Of a DNA stretch of 64,000 bases, positions 41,305 to 49,735 are shown piece by piece. Source of the stretch: Pseudaeromonas aegiceratis (GTDB lineage Bacteria; Pseudomonadota; Gammaproteobacteria; Enterobacterales; Aeromonadaceae); NCBI RefSeq assembly GCF_046254905.1, contig NZ_CP158016.1, positions 992,001 to 1,056,000 of the forward strand, given 5' to 3'. Positions within the stretch are counted from its first letter, which is position 1. Each line of letters starts with the position of its first letter. The notes under the pieces were generated by a model, which saw nothing but the letters and a program-made list of their open reading frames with translations, searched no databases and was not told the origin of the DNA. The position numbers and the translations under genes were made by a program.

Positions 41305-42123
41305 ATGCAGGATTTGCGAATCGTATTAGTCATCATCGGCGCCTTGGCCATTGCCGCCCTGGTGATCCATGGACTCTGGACCAGCCGCAAGAACCGTCGT
41401 ATGCCCATCAAGGAAAAACCCTTGGGCAAGATGATGCAGGAACCCAAGCTGGCGCAGGGAACCAAGGACGTGGACGGGTTCGACCAGGATGGGATTGGTA
41501 AGGTTCGCGTCATCTCCCGTCGGGGTGAGCCGCTGCCCGAGCTGGATCCTCTGGTGGATGAGACCTTGCCGAGCCTGCATGCCGACGAGCCTGTGGCGCC
41601 CATGGTGGCGGCGGAGCCCGTGATCGCCCGGGTGGCCGAGTCTGCTCCCCAGCCCGAGGTCAGTCACCCGAGTCATCACACCGAATGGCGTCAGCCTGCC
41701 TATGCCCAATGGCAAGATGTGTACGTCATCAATGTCATGGCCCGCCACGAGCAGTCGATCCCGGGTCTCAAGCTGGCCGAGGTGCTCAAGCTGCTGGGCT
41801 TCTGTTATGGCGAGATGTCCATCTATCATCGCCACCTGGAGATGAATGGCCAGGGGGAGGTGCTGTTTAGCCTGATCAACATGGTCAAGCCAGGTACCTT
41901 CAATCCGGATGCCATGGCCAACTTCCAGACTCCGGGCATTTCCCTGTTCATGCAGTTGCCGACCAAGGGCCGCGGTCTGGCCCACTTCGAGCTCATGCTG
42001 CGGGCGGCGGACAAGCTGGCCAGCGAGCTGGATGGCCTACTGTGCGACGCGCAACGTCAGCCGCTCACCGAAGACAGCCTGAACCGATATCGCGATCAGC
42101 TGCGCAGCTACGACGGCCTCTGA
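41305..42123 (+). CDS. zipA: Cell division protein ZipA
   Basis: Essential septal-ring protein tethering FtsZ to the membrane; 272 aa (E. coli 328, with a longer linker). One N-terminal membrane helix (IVLVIIGALAIAALVIHGLW) is followed by a basic patch (SRKNRRMPIKEKP), a Pro/Glu-rich linker (~75-125) and the FtsZ-binding domain (~135-272: DVYVINVMARHEQSIPG, GEMSIYHRHLEMNGQGEVLFSL, TPGISLFMQLP). A terminator separates it from ligA. Confidence 0.95.
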   Translation: MQDLRIVLVIIGALAIAALVIHGLWTSRKNRRMPIKEKPLGKMMQEPKLAQGTKDVDGFDQDGIGKVRVISRRGEPLPELDPLVDETLPSLHADEPVAPMVAAEPVIARVAESAPQPEVSHPSHHTEWRQPAYAQWQDVYVINVMARHEQSIPGLKLAEVLKLLGFCYGEMSIYHRHLEMNGQGEVLFSLINMVKPGTFNPDAMANFQTPGISLFMQLPTKGRGLAHFELMLRAADKLASELDGLLCDAQRQPLTEDSLNRYRDQLRSYDGL

Positions 42124-42145
42124 GCCGCCTCCCTTGTCCAACTAG

Positions 42146-42169
42146 GTGCGGCTTGAGGCCGCACTTTTT
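42146..42169 (+). terminator. Terminator between zipA and ligA
   Basis: GTGCGGC-TTGAG-GCCGCAC followed by TTTTT, ending 15 bp before the ligA ATG. With no room for a full promoter after it, ligA probably depends on read-through or on a promoter inside zipA. Confidence 0.85.
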
Positions 42170-42183
42170 ATTGGTAGAACCAG

Positions 42184-44232
42184 ATGAACGACACTCAAAC
42201 TCGCATCCAGGCCCTGAGGGCGCAGCTTAGCCGCTGTGAATATGAGTATTACGTGCTGGATGCGCCGACCCTGCCGGATGCGGAGTACGACCGCCTGTTC
42301 CGTGAGCTGGCCGCCCTGGAGGCTGCGCATCCCGAATACCAGGATGCCAGCTCGCCCACCCAGCGGGTGGGGGGCAAGCCCACCGACGGTTTTGCCACCG
42401 TCAGCCATGCCATTCCCATGCTGTCCCTGGACAACATCTTCGACGACGAGGGGCTGAGTGCCTTTTGTCGGCGGCTTGGCGAGCGGTTGGGAACGCTGAC
42501 GCCGCTGACCTTTTGCGCCGAGCCTAAGCTCGATGGCCTGGCGGTCAGCCTGCTGTACGAGGCGGGACGCCTGGTGCGGGGGGCGACCCGGGGCGACGGC
42601 AGCGCCGGTGAAGACATCACCCTCAACGTGCGCACCATCCGGGCCATTCCCCTGCAGTTGCAAGGCGCGGGCTGGCCTGCGCGCCTAGAGGTACGGGGGG
42701 AGGTGTTCATGCCCAAGGCGGGCTTCGAGGCCTGGAATGCCCAGGCCCTGGCCCAGGGAGGCAAGGTGTTTGCCAATCCGCGCAATGCGGCCGCCGGTAG
42801 CCTGCGCCAGCTGGATCCGGCCATCACCGCCAGCCGCCCCCTGGCCTTCTACGCCTACGGCATCGGCCTGTGCGAGCCCGATGCGCTGGGAGACTCCCAC
42901 TACCAGCGTCTGCAGCGGCTCAAGACCTGGGGGCTGCCGGTGTGCGATCTGGTGCGTCTCGTGACGGATGCGGCCGGCTGCCAGGCCTATCATGACGACA
43001 TACTGGCGGGACGGGATGGCCTGGCCTTCGAGATCGATGGCGTGGTGTTCAAGGTGGACGACTTGGCGCAACAGGCCCAGCTGGGGTTCGTGGCCCGGGC
43101 CCCCCGTTGGGCGGTGGCGCACAAGTTCCCGGCCCAGGAGGAGATCACCCAGGTCAAGGAGGTGGAATTCCAGGTGGGGCGCACCGGTGCCATCACCCCT
43201 GTGGCCCGACTGGAGCCCGTGTTCGTCGGCGGGGTGACCGTCTCCAACGCCACCCTGCACAATGCCGACGAGATAGCCCGGCTGGGGCTGATGATCGGCG
43301 ACCGGGTCATCATTCGGCGCGCCGGGGACGTGATCCCCCAGATCGTCTCCGTGGTGCTGGAGCAGCGGGATGCCGCGGCATGTCAGCCGATCGAATTCCC
43401 GGCGACCTGCCCCGTGTGTGGCTCCGAGGTGGAACGGTTGCCCGGCGAGGCCGTGACCCGCTGCAGCGGGGGGCTCTATTGTGCCGCCCAACGCAAGGAG
43501 GCCCTGCTGCACTTTGTGGCCCGCCGGGCCATGGACATCGAAGGGGTGGGGGAGAAGCTCATCGATCAGCTGGTGGAGCAGGCGTTGGTGAAGAACCCGG
43601 CGGATCTGTTCCGACTGACTCACGCGGATTTGCTGGGGCTGGAGCGGATGGGTGATAAGTCCGCCAGCAAGCTGCTGGAAGCCATCGATAAGGCCCGTGT
43701 CACCAGCCTGCCGCGCTTCCTGTTTGCCTTGGGTATCCGCGAGGTGGGCGAGGCCACGGCCCTGGGGTTGGCGCAGCATTTCCGGACCCTGGAGGCCATC
43801 TCCGCCGCCAGCGTGGAGCAGCTGCTGCAGGTGGCGGACGTGGGGGAGGTGGTGGCCAAACACGTCTATTACTTCTTTCAGCAGCCGCATAATCAGGAGG
43901 TGCTGGCGGCCCTGTGTCAGCCGATCGCGTCGGGTGGTGCTGGGATCCATTGGCCGGCCATGCCCGAGCGGGAGGTCGCATCCCAGCCCTTGGCGGGCAA
44001 GACTGTGGTGCTCACCGGCAGCCTCAGCCAGATGAGCCGGGATGAGGCCAAGCAGGCGCTGCAGGCGCTGGGGGCCAAGGTGGCGGGCTCGGTGTCCGCC
44101 AAGACCAGTGCCGTGGTGGCCGGCGAGGCGGCGGGCGCCAAGTTGGCCAAGGCCCAGGAGTTGGGGATCCCCGTGTTTGACGAGGCGACGCTGCTTGGCT
44201 GGCTGGCGGACCCAAGCCGCGTGCCGCTGTAA
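42184..44232 (+). CDS. ligA: NAD-dependent DNA ligase LigA
   Basis: Seals nicks in replication and repair; 682 aa (E. coli 671). Domain Ia/adenylation begins CEYEYYVLDAPTLPDAEYD. The adenylated lysine is K115 in EPKLDGLAVSL. The OB fold includes FQVGRTGAITPVARLEPV, the zinc finger is CPVCGSEVERLPGEAVTRC to YC (~410-435), and helix-hairpin-helix repeats follow. The BRCT domain is at ~605-682. The ribosome site is weak. Same zipA-ligA order as E. coli. Confidence 0.98.
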   Translation: MNDTQTRIQALRAQLSRCEYEYYVLDAPTLPDAEYDRLFRELAALEAAHPEYQDASSPTQRVGGKPTDGFATVSHAIPMLSLDNIFDDEGLSAFCRRLGERLGTLTPLTFCAEPKLDGLAVSLLYEAGRLVRGATRGDGSAGEDITLNVRTIRAIPLQLQGAGWPARLEVRGEVFMPKAGFEAWNAQALAQGGKVFANPRNAAAGSLRQLDPAITASRPLAFYAYGIGLCEPDALGDSHYQRLQRLKTWGLPVCDLVRLVTDAAGCQAYHDDILAGRDGLAFEIDGVVFKVDDLAQQAQLGFVARAPRWAVAHKFPAQEEITQVKEVEFQVGRTGAITPVARLEPVFVGGVTVSNATLHNADEIARLGLMIGDRVIIRRAGDVIPQIVSVVLEQRDAAACQPIEFPATCPVCGSEVERLPGEAVTRCSGGLYCAAQRKEALLHFVARRAMDIEGVGEKLIDQLVEQALVKNPADLFRLTHADLLGLERMGDKSASKLLEAIDKARVTSLPRFLFALGIREVGEATALGLAQHFRTLEAISAASVEQLLQVADVGEVVAKHVYYFFQQPHNQEVLAALCQPIASGGAGIHWPAMPEREVASQPLAGKTVVLTGSLSQMSRDEAKQALQALGAKVAGSVSAKTSAVVAGEAAGAKLAKAQELGIPVFDEATLLGWLADPSRVPL

Positions 44233-44240
44233 GCGGAAAC

Positions 44241-44268
44241 AAAAAAAGCGCCATCAGGCGCTTTTTTT
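44241..44268. terminator. Bidirectional terminator, ligA / grcA
   Basis: AAAAAAAGCGCC-ATCA-GGCGCTTTTTTT between the convergent ligA and grcA stops. Confidence 0.93.
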
Positions 44269-44305
44269 ATGGGCCGGCGGCAGCACCGGCTGGCTTCCCG
44301 CGGCC

Positions 44306-44683
44306 TTACAGGCTCTGGGTGAAGGTGCGGGTGATGACGTCCCGTTGCTGTTCCGGGGTCAGGGCGTTGAAGCGCACGGCGTAACCGGAGACACGGATGG
44401 TCAGCTGGGGATACTTCTCCGGGTTGGCCACGGCATCTTCCAGGGTTTCGCGGCGCAGCACGTTGACGTTCAGGTGTTGACCACCTTCGAGTTGCGGCTC
44501 GATCTTCACCGGAATTTCACGGTATTCGATCTGGCCCAGGCTGTTGACGGCAACCACCTGATCTTCGCTGAATTCACCCTTGGCACACAGGCAGCGCGCC
44601 TCTTGCTTGGCATCGTCCAGCAGCCAGAAAGAGTTGACCAGTGAATCGTTAGCCGCTTGAGTGATTTGGATACCCTTAACCAT
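44306..44683 (-). CDS. grcA: Autonomous glycyl radical cofactor GrcA (YfiD)
   Basis: 125-aa spare glycyl-radical domain that restores activity to oxygen-damaged pyruvate formate-lyase. The radical glycine is G100 in RVSGYAVRF; the region is collinear with the PFL C-terminus (QLEGGQHLNVNVLRRETLEDA). AGGAG lies close before ATG 44683. Two FNR boxes lie ~190-235 bp upstream. The gene is divergent from ung, which is its neighbour in E. coli too. Confidence 0.97.
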   Translation of the reverse strand: MVKGIQITQAANDSLVNSFWLLDDAKQEARCLCAKGEFSEDQVVAVNSLGQIEYREIPVKIEPQLEGGQHLNVNVLRRETLEDAVANPEKYPQLTIRVSGYAVRFNALTPEQQRDVITRTFTQSL

Positions 44684-44874
44684 GATAGTGCTCCTATGGA
44701 TTGGAATGGTGGCGCATCCGGTTGCAGCTTGCTTCAGCTGGGTCCATACGCCAGGACGTTGACCGCGGCACCTGGGTGCCATCAATCATGTATTTATGAT
44801 GCTACATTAGTAAATTTACGAACGTACCGCAAGAGACAATAGCCCTATGACCCCCATGGAATTGGCTAAATTTG

Positions 44875-44888
44875 TTGATCTAAATCAA
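44875..44888. promoter_or_regulatory. FNR box 1 upstream of grcA
   Basis: TTGAT-CTAA-ATCAA, exact consensus match. E. coli yfiD is a classic FNR-activated gene. Confidence 0.8.
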
Positions 44889-44903
44889 TAAATCTCCAGT
44901 TTC

Positions 44904-44917
44904 ATGATTTCAATCAA
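44904..44917. promoter_or_regulatory. FNR box 2 upstream of grcA
   Basis: ATGAT-TTCA-ATCAA, nine of ten consensus positions. Its centre is 29 bp upstream of box 1 with respect to grcA. Confidence 0.6.
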
Positions 44918-44985
44918 TTTTGCGGCACAGTTAACAGACTTCAATCTTGTAAGTTTACTACAAAACAAGAGTGTGACCGTCCCCC

Positions 44986-45014
44986 TTGCCTGGGTAAACC
45001 AGGCTGTCTATTCT
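44986..45014 (+). promoter_or_regulatory. ung promoter
   Basis: TTGCCT (44986-44991), 17 bp, TATTCT (45009-45014). The expected start is about 28 bp before the ung ATG. Confidence 0.55.
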
Positions 45015-45048
45015 GTGTGCCATTGTTTTTCTTGATGAATCCTCTGCT

Positions 45049-45738
45049 ATGACCCTTTGGCGCGATGTAATCGGTGTAGAAAAGACCCAGCCCTATTTTC
45101 AGGAGACCCTGGAGTATGTGCGGCGGGAGCGGGAACAGGGCAAGGTGATCTACCCGCCGGCGGCGGATGTGTTTAACGCCTTCAAGTTCACCGAGTTCGA
45201 TCGGGTCAAGGTGGTGATCCTGGGACAGGACCCTTACCACGGTCCCAACCAGGCCCATGGCCTCTGCTTTTCCGTGCTGCCTGGCGTGCCGGCGCCCCCC
45301 TCCCTGGTGAATATCTACAAGGAGCTGGCGCGGGATCTGCCGGATTTCCAGGTGCCCAACCATGGCTATTTGGCCAGCTGGGCCCAGCAAGGGGTCCTGT
45401 TGCTCAATACGGTGCTGACGGTGGAGGCGGGCAAGGCTCACTCCCATGCCGCCCTGGGCTGGGAGACCTTCACCGATCGGGTGATCGCCGCCCTGGACGC
45501 CCAGCGCAGTGGCATCGTCTTCTTGCTGTGGGGCGCCCATGCCCAGAAGAAGGGGCGCATCATAGACCGGCAGCGCCACCATGTGCTGACGGCCCCCCAC
45601 CCCAGTCCGCTCTCCGCCCACCGCGGCTTCATCGGCTGTGGCCATTTCACCCAGGCCAATGCCCTGCTGACGGCCCAGGGATTGAGTCCCATCGATTGGC
45701 ATCTGCCGGGGCAGGTGGCCCCCTTGCCGGCTTCGTGA
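45049..45738 (+). CDS. ung: Uracil-DNA glycosylase
   Basis: Removes uracil from DNA at the start of base-excision repair; 229 aa, the same as E. coli. The water-activating loop is ILGQDPYHGPNQAHGL with D61. The uracil-binding segment is GVLLLNTVLTVE, and the Leu intercalation loop is HPSPLSAHRGF. No strong Shine-Dalgarno. Divergent from grcA. Confidence 0.98.
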   Translation: MTLWRDVIGVEKTQPYFQETLEYVRREREQGKVIYPPAADVFNAFKFTEFDRVKVVILGQDPYHGPNQAHGLCFSVLPGVPAPPSLVNIYKELARDLPDFQVPNHGYLASWAQQGVLLLNTVLTVEAGKAHSHAALGWETFTDRVIAALDAQRSGIVFLLWGAHAQKKGRIIDRQRHHVLTAPHPSPLSAHRGFIGCGHFTQANALLTAQGLSPIDWHLPGQVAPLPAS

Positions 45739-45829
45739 CTCAGGTTGCGCTTTTCTGCGTGTGGGGCACTGCCCGCGGCGAACGGCGCTATACTGGCGGG
45801 GTGATTTAGAACCAACTTGAGGAGCCCCC

Positions 45830-46375
45830 ATGCTGGATGGTTTGCACCAAGAACATGTCAATATGGCGCGCCTGCTAGATGTGTTACGGGAGAAGCTGTT
45901 CGCCATTCGTAGTGAAAAGCCGGTGCGCTACCACCTGCTGCGTGACGTGCTGAGCTACCTGAGCGAAGTGTCTGACCGACAGCACCATCCCAAGGAAGAT
46001 GTCATTTACGACTACTACCTCAAGTACCGCTGCCAGGATCCCGAGATGACCACCCAGTTGCTGGATGAGCACCAACAGCTGGTGACGGCGGGGGCCGAGT
46101 TGCGGGAGTTGGTGGAGATGATACTGATGGATGCGGTGATCCCGCTGGATCAGATGGCCGCCAAGCTGGAACAGTTCATCGTGCTGCAGCAGCGGCACCT
46201 GGACTACGAGGAAAAAGAGGTCTTTCCCCTGCTGCGTCAGGCCCTCACCGAAGACGACTGGCGGCACATAGAGCAGAGCTGGCACAATTCCGGCGCCGAA
46301 GACCCCCTGTTCGGCCATCAGGTGGCCGAGCGCTATCGGGATCTGTTCGAACGGCTGCAGCATAACCACGACTAA
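45830..46375 (+). CDS. Hemerythrin-domain (HHE) protein
   Basis: 181-aa four-helix di-iron protein, possibly sensing or buffering oxygen or nitric oxide; not assigned further. Iron-ligand candidates follow the HHE pattern: LHQEH (residues 5-9), RQHHPKEDVIYD (~50-61), LDEHQQL and RHLDYEEKEVFPLL. There is no membrane segment and no fused signalling domain. GAGGAG precedes the ATG. Confidence 0.88.
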   Translation: MLDGLHQEHVNMARLLDVLREKLFAIRSEKPVRYHLLRDVLSYLSEVSDRQHHPKEDVIYDYYLKYRCQDPEMTTQLLDEHQQLVTAGAELRELVEMILMDAVIPLDQMAAKLEQFIVLQQRHLDYEEKEVFPLLRQALTEDDWRHIEQSWHNSGAEDPLFGHQVAERYRDLFERLQHNHD

Positions 46376-46405
46376 GCCCCTGTTGCCGGCGCATTCGGCA
46401 GCAAG

Positions 46406-46434
46406 AAAAAGCGGAGCCAGAGGCTCCGCTTTTT
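46406..46434. terminator. Bidirectional terminator, hemerythrin gene / DUF3545 gene
   Basis: AAAAAGCGGAGCC-AGA-GGCTCCGCTTTTT, 13-bp stem. Confidence 0.92.
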
Positions 46435-46440
46435 AATTGC

Positions 46441-46629
46441 TTAGAAATCGAGGTCTCCTGCCAGAACATCGAACCCCATGTCGATCTCCTGGAGCTCCTT
46501 CTTCAGTCGGAACTTCTCCTTGAGGGTTTCAATTTCCCGCCAACGTCGCTTGCCCGCCGGGGCGCTGCGACCGCGTGACTCGCTATCAACAACTACGCTT
46601 TCTTCAACATCCAGATCGAACCTTTCCAT
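46441..46629 (-). CDS. DUF3545 family small protein
   Basis: 62-aa acidic/basic small protein. The KRRWREIETLKEKFRLKKELQEID segment (~27-50) is the hallmark of DUF3545, a family in gammaproteobacteria with no known function; it is predicted to be one long helix. The N-terminal 25 residues are acidic (EESVVVDSESRGR). GGAGGAG precedes the ATG. It stands alone between a terminator and tal2. Confidence 0.8.
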   Translation of the reverse strand: MERFDLDVEESVVVDSESRGRSAPAGKRRWREIETLKEKFRLKKELQEIDMGFDVLAGDLDF

Positions 46630-46747
46630 GGCTCCTCCTTTACAGCTGGGTAGTTATCGAGATGGGATATAACACACTCCTGGGCAGAATAAAATCGCTA
46701 TAAGACAGCCTCGTGACACTCTTGGAAAAGAAATGTGACGGCCTCGA

Positions 46748-47719
46748 TCAGGTCGGTTTTTCCATCAGGTACGGTTGCAACAACTGCTCCAGGCGCACCT
46801 GATCCTCGGCGAACAGCCGGATGCCGTCGGCCAGTTTTTCGGTGGCCATGGCATCCTGATTGAGCTGCCAGCGAAACGCCGCCTCGCCCAGGGGCTCGGG
46901 CCGCGGTAGCTCACGATACAGGGGCTGCAGGCGGCGGGTCAGGGGTTGCTCCAGGTCGGCCAGCTCATCCAGCAGAGCCGGGCTGATGGTCAGGCGATCG
47001 CAGCCGGCCAGGGCCAGGATCTGCCCGACGCTGCGGAAGCTGGCGCCCATCACTATGGTGGGGTAGCCGTAGGACTTGAAGTAGTCGTAGATGCGGCGCA
47101 CCGACAGCACGCCGGGATCCTGCTCCGGGGGATAGTCGGCTTGGGGCTGGTGCTGTTTGTACCAGTCGAGGATGCGGCCGACGAAGGGAGAGATGAGATA
47201 GGCGCCGGCTTCGGCGGCGGCCCGGGCCTGGGCGAAGCTGAACAGCAGGGTGAGGTTGCACTGGATGCCGTCCCGCTCCAATACCTCGGCGGCACGGATC
47301 CCCTCCCAGGTGGCGGCCAGCTTGATCAGCACCCGTTCCTGGTCGATGCCGGCGGCCTGATACAGGGCGATGAGCCGGCGGGCCCGGGCCACGCTGGCCT
47401 GGCTGTCGAAGGAGAGGCGGGCGTCCACCTCGGTGGAGACGCGGCCGGGGATCTGGCCCAGTATCTCGCTGCCCACCAGCACGGCCAGCTGATCGCAGGC
47501 CAGGGCTAGGGTCTCAGCGTCATCCTCGGCGGCCTGCTGGCGGGCCCAGGTCACCGCCTGTTGCAGCAGGGGAGCACAGCGCGGGCTCTGGGCTGCCTTG
47601 AGCAGCAGGGAGGGGTTGGTGGTGGCGTCCTGGGGCTTGAGGCGGGTGATGGCATCCACCTCGCCGGTGTCGGCCACCAGGGTGGTCATCTGTTGTAATT
47701 GCGTCAATACGCTTTGCAT
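46748..47719 (-). CDS. tal: Transaldolase, second copy
   Basis: 323 aa; shows DATTNPSLLLKA, the Schiff-base lysine K133 in VLIKLAATWEGI and the same FSFAQARAAAEAGAYLISPFVGRI block as the ara-linked copy. It is clearly paralogous but diverged, especially over residues 45-80 and in the C-terminal 60 residues. It stands alone, divergent from an AGCS symporter, so it may be the housekeeping enzyme. Confidence 0.95.
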   Translation of the reverse strand: MQSVLTQLQQMTTLVADTGEVDAITRLKPQDATTNPSLLLKAAQSPRCAPLLQQAVTWARQQAAEDDAETLALACDQLAVLVGSEILGQIPGRVSTEVDARLSFDSQASVARARRLIALYQAAGIDQERVLIKLAATWEGIRAAEVLERDGIQCNLTLLFSFAQARAAAEAGAYLISPFVGRILDWYKQHQPQADYPPEQDPGVLSVRRIYDYFKSYGYPTIVMGASFRSVGQILALAGCDRLTISPALLDELADLEQPLTRRLQPLYRELPRPEPLGEAAFRWQLNQDAMATEKLADGIRLFAEDQVRLEQLLQPYLMEKPT

Positions 47720-47793
47720 GGATAGCGATCCTTAGGGCTGGGCTTCCTTGAAGGCCTCAGTTAACGAATCTTTGACAGATAAAGCAAATCGAT

Positions 47794-47809
47794 CCCACCA
47801 ATTGGTGGG
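47794..47809. promoter_or_regulatory. 16-bp perfect palindrome, candidate operator
   Basis: CCCACCAATTGGTGGG, uninterrupted dyad between the divergent tal2 and AGCS genes, 74 bp before tal2 and 139 bp before the symporter. It looks like a binding site for a dimeric regulator, identity unknown. Confidence 0.5.
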
Positions 47810-47948
47810 GGCAAGCGATTTTATCGCCGGTCAGACGGCTTTGCCCGGCGGTCGGCAGACGGGAGACGGCCCGCTGTGATAGAGTCGCGTCCCTCATTTG
47901 CCGCCGGGCTAGACCGCGGCGAACCTAGCGTTAGAGGACGTCAGTCAG

Positions 47949-49379
47949 ATGGATAACATCATCAACTTCATCAACGACCTGATGTGGGGCACAGTGCTGG
48001 TGTACCTGCTTATCGGGGTCGGTCTCATGTTCACCATTCGCCTGGGCTTCATCCAGTTCCGGCACTTTGGCCACATGTTCACCGTGCTGCGCCATAGTCG
48101 GGTGGCGGACAAGTCCGGCATCTCCTCTTTCCAGGCCTTGTGCACGGGTCTGGCGGCCCGGGTGGGCACCGGCAACCTGGCTGGGGTGGCGGTGGCCATC
48201 TATCTGGGGGGGCCGGGAGCCGTCTTCTGGATGTGGGTGATTGCCTGTATAGGCATGGCGACGGCCTTTGTGGAGAGCACCCTGGCCCAGCTGTACAAGG
48301 TGAAGGATGACAAGGGGACCTATCGGGGCGGGCCGGCCTATTACATGGAGCGGGGCCTGGGGGCCCGCTGGATGGGGGTCATGTTCTCCATCTTCCTGAT
48401 CCTGGCCTTTGGCTTGGTGTTCAATGCGGTGCAGGCCAACTCCATCAGCGCCGCCATGACCGAGGCCTTCGCCGTGCCGGCTTGGGTCACCGGGCTGGTG
48501 CTGGTGCTGCTCACCGCCCTCATCATCTTCGGCGGCATCCGGGCCATCGCCCGTTTCTCCGAGCTGGTGGTGCCCTTCATGGCCCTGGCCTATATCCTGA
48601 TGGCCCTGGTGGTGGTGCTGATGCACCTGGAGGCCCTGCCCGGGGTGTTCATGCTGGTGATCAAGTCCGCCATGGGGCTGGAGCAGGCCGGCTCAGGTGC
48701 CGTGGGCTATGCCATCTCCCAGGCCATGATGCAGGGCATCAAGCGCGGTCTCTTCTCCAACGAGGCGGGCATGGGCTCGGCCCCCAATGCGGCGGCCACC
48801 GCCAGCCCCTATCCGCCGCACCCGGCCTCCCAGGGGTATGTGCAGATGCTGGGGGTCTTCCTGGATACCATTGTGATCTGTACCGCCACCGCCGCCATAG
48901 TGCTGCTGTCGGATCAGCTGCAGCCCGGCTCCGGACTGACCGGCATCACCCTGACCCAGAAGGCGCTCGCCAGCCACATCGGCAGCGCGGGGGACTATTT
49001 CATCGCCATCTCGCTGTTCTTCTTCGCCTTCACCTCCATAGTGGCCAACTACGCCTACGCCGAGAACAACCTCATCTTCCTGGAGCACAACCACCTGGCG
49101 GGCATGGTGATCTTCCGCCTGTTCGTGCTGGGCATGGTGATGTTTGGTGCCGTGGGCGAGCTGCCGCTGGTGTGGGCCATGGCGGACATGTCCATGGCGC
49201 TGATGGCGGTGACCAACCTGGTGGCCATGTTGCTGCTCTCCGGGGTGGCCATCACCCTGGCCAAGGACTACAACGCCCAGCGTGACAGCGGGCGGTTGCC
49301 GGTATTTGATGTGAACAAATATCCGGAGCTGAAGCAGCAGATCGAACCCGGCATCTGGGACGGTCGACATCCTGATTAA
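47949..49379 (+). CDS. Alanine/glycine:cation symporter (AGCS family)
   Basis: 476-aa inner-membrane Na+/H+ amino-acid symporter, about 10-11 helices. Family signatures are FQALCTGLAARVGTGNLAGVAVAIYLGGPGAVFWMW (~55-90) and KRGLFSNEAGMGSAPNAAATA (~270-290). FGGIRAIARFSELVVPFMALAY is also conserved. The substrate is probably alanine or glycine. The nearest Shine-Dalgarno (GAGGA) is about ten bases from the ATG. Confidence 0.93.
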   Translation: MDNIINFINDLMWGTVLVYLLIGVGLMFTIRLGFIQFRHFGHMFTVLRHSRVADKSGISSFQALCTGLAARVGTGNLAGVAVAIYLGGPGAVFWMWVIACIGMATAFVESTLAQLYKVKDDKGTYRGGPAYYMERGLGARWMGVMFSIFLILAFGLVFNAVQANSISAAMTEAFAVPAWVTGLVLVLLTALIIFGGIRAIARFSELVVPFMALAYILMALVVVLMHLEALPGVFMLVIKSAMGLEQAGSGAVGYAISQAMMQGIKRGLFSNEAGMGSAPNAAATASPYPPHPASQGYVQMLGVFLDTIVICTATAAIVLLSDQLQPGSGLTGITLTQKALASHIGSAGDYFIAISLFFFAFTSIVANYAYAENNLIFLEHNHLAGMVIFRLFVLGMVMFGAVGELPLVWAMADMSMALMAVTNLVAMLLLSGVAITLAKDYNAQRDSGRLPVFDVNKYPELKQQIEPGIWDGRHPD

Positions 49380-49399
49380 GTGACAGCGATGATTTATTT

Positions 49400-49427
49400 G
49401 GGAGGCCTAGGGCCTCCCTTCTTATTT
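49400..49427 (+). terminator. Terminator of the AGCS gene
   Basis: GGGAGGCC-TAG-GGCCTCCC followed by TTCTTATTT, 20 bp after the stop. Confidence 0.82.
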
Positions 49428-49515
49428 CATTTGCCCGTCAATCGCATCGTTTATTTTGATTTCGCGTCATCATTTCTTCATCCATTAAATATCGCTCACC
49501 TCATTACCAAAATTG

Positions 49516-49539
49516 ATAATGTAAATAAAAATACATTAT
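49516..49539. repeat. 8-bp inverted repeat upstream of mtlD
   Basis: ATAATGTA and TACATTAT, perfect arms with an 8-bp A-rich spacer. Confidence 0.5.
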
Positions 49540-49630
49540 TAAACAATCAGATAGGAAATTGTTTTTCATGTTCAATTCTTGTTGAATTTAACTTGCCCAT
49601 TTGGTCAAAAACTGGCGGTTTGATTCGAGG

Positions 49631-49659
49631 TTGATGAGCGGGTATCATAAATAATAATT
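49631..49659 (+). promoter_or_regulatory. Candidate mtlD promoter
   Basis: TTGATG (49631-49636), 17 bp, ATAATT (49654-49659). The leader would be about 70 nt. Confidence 0.4.
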
Positions 49660-49735
49660 ATCACTTGAGGAGGCGAACACCATTTCATTTCCGTTGGCTT
49701 GACGGAAAGAATAAAAACCAGAGGAGAACAGCAAT

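Larger units (their letters stand above)
44684..45048. promoter_or_regulatory. grcA / ung divergent control region
   Basis: 365 bp without a gene. It contains the two FNR boxes (44875-44888, 44904-44917), the ung promoter (44986-45014) and an AT-rich stretch between the FNR boxes and grcA that should hold the grcA promoter. If FNR acts from -41.5 at the nearer box, grcA transcription starts near 44840. Confidence 0.6.
49428..49735 (+). promoter_or_regulatory. AT-rich leader/promoter region of mtlD
   Basis: 308 bp that are far more AT-rich than anything around them, with no ORF. They contain an inverted repeat (49516-49539), a small dyad TTCAA-N6-TTGAA (49571-49586), a possible promoter (49631-49659) and a GAGGAG ribosome site (49721-49726). 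The region could be a stress-controlled or nucleoid-protein-silenced promoter. Confidence 0.55.

Noticed and set aside
44306..44683. Truncated pyruvate formate-lyase pseudogene
   Set aside because: Length, start and divergent pairing with ung match intact GrcA, not a PFL remnant.
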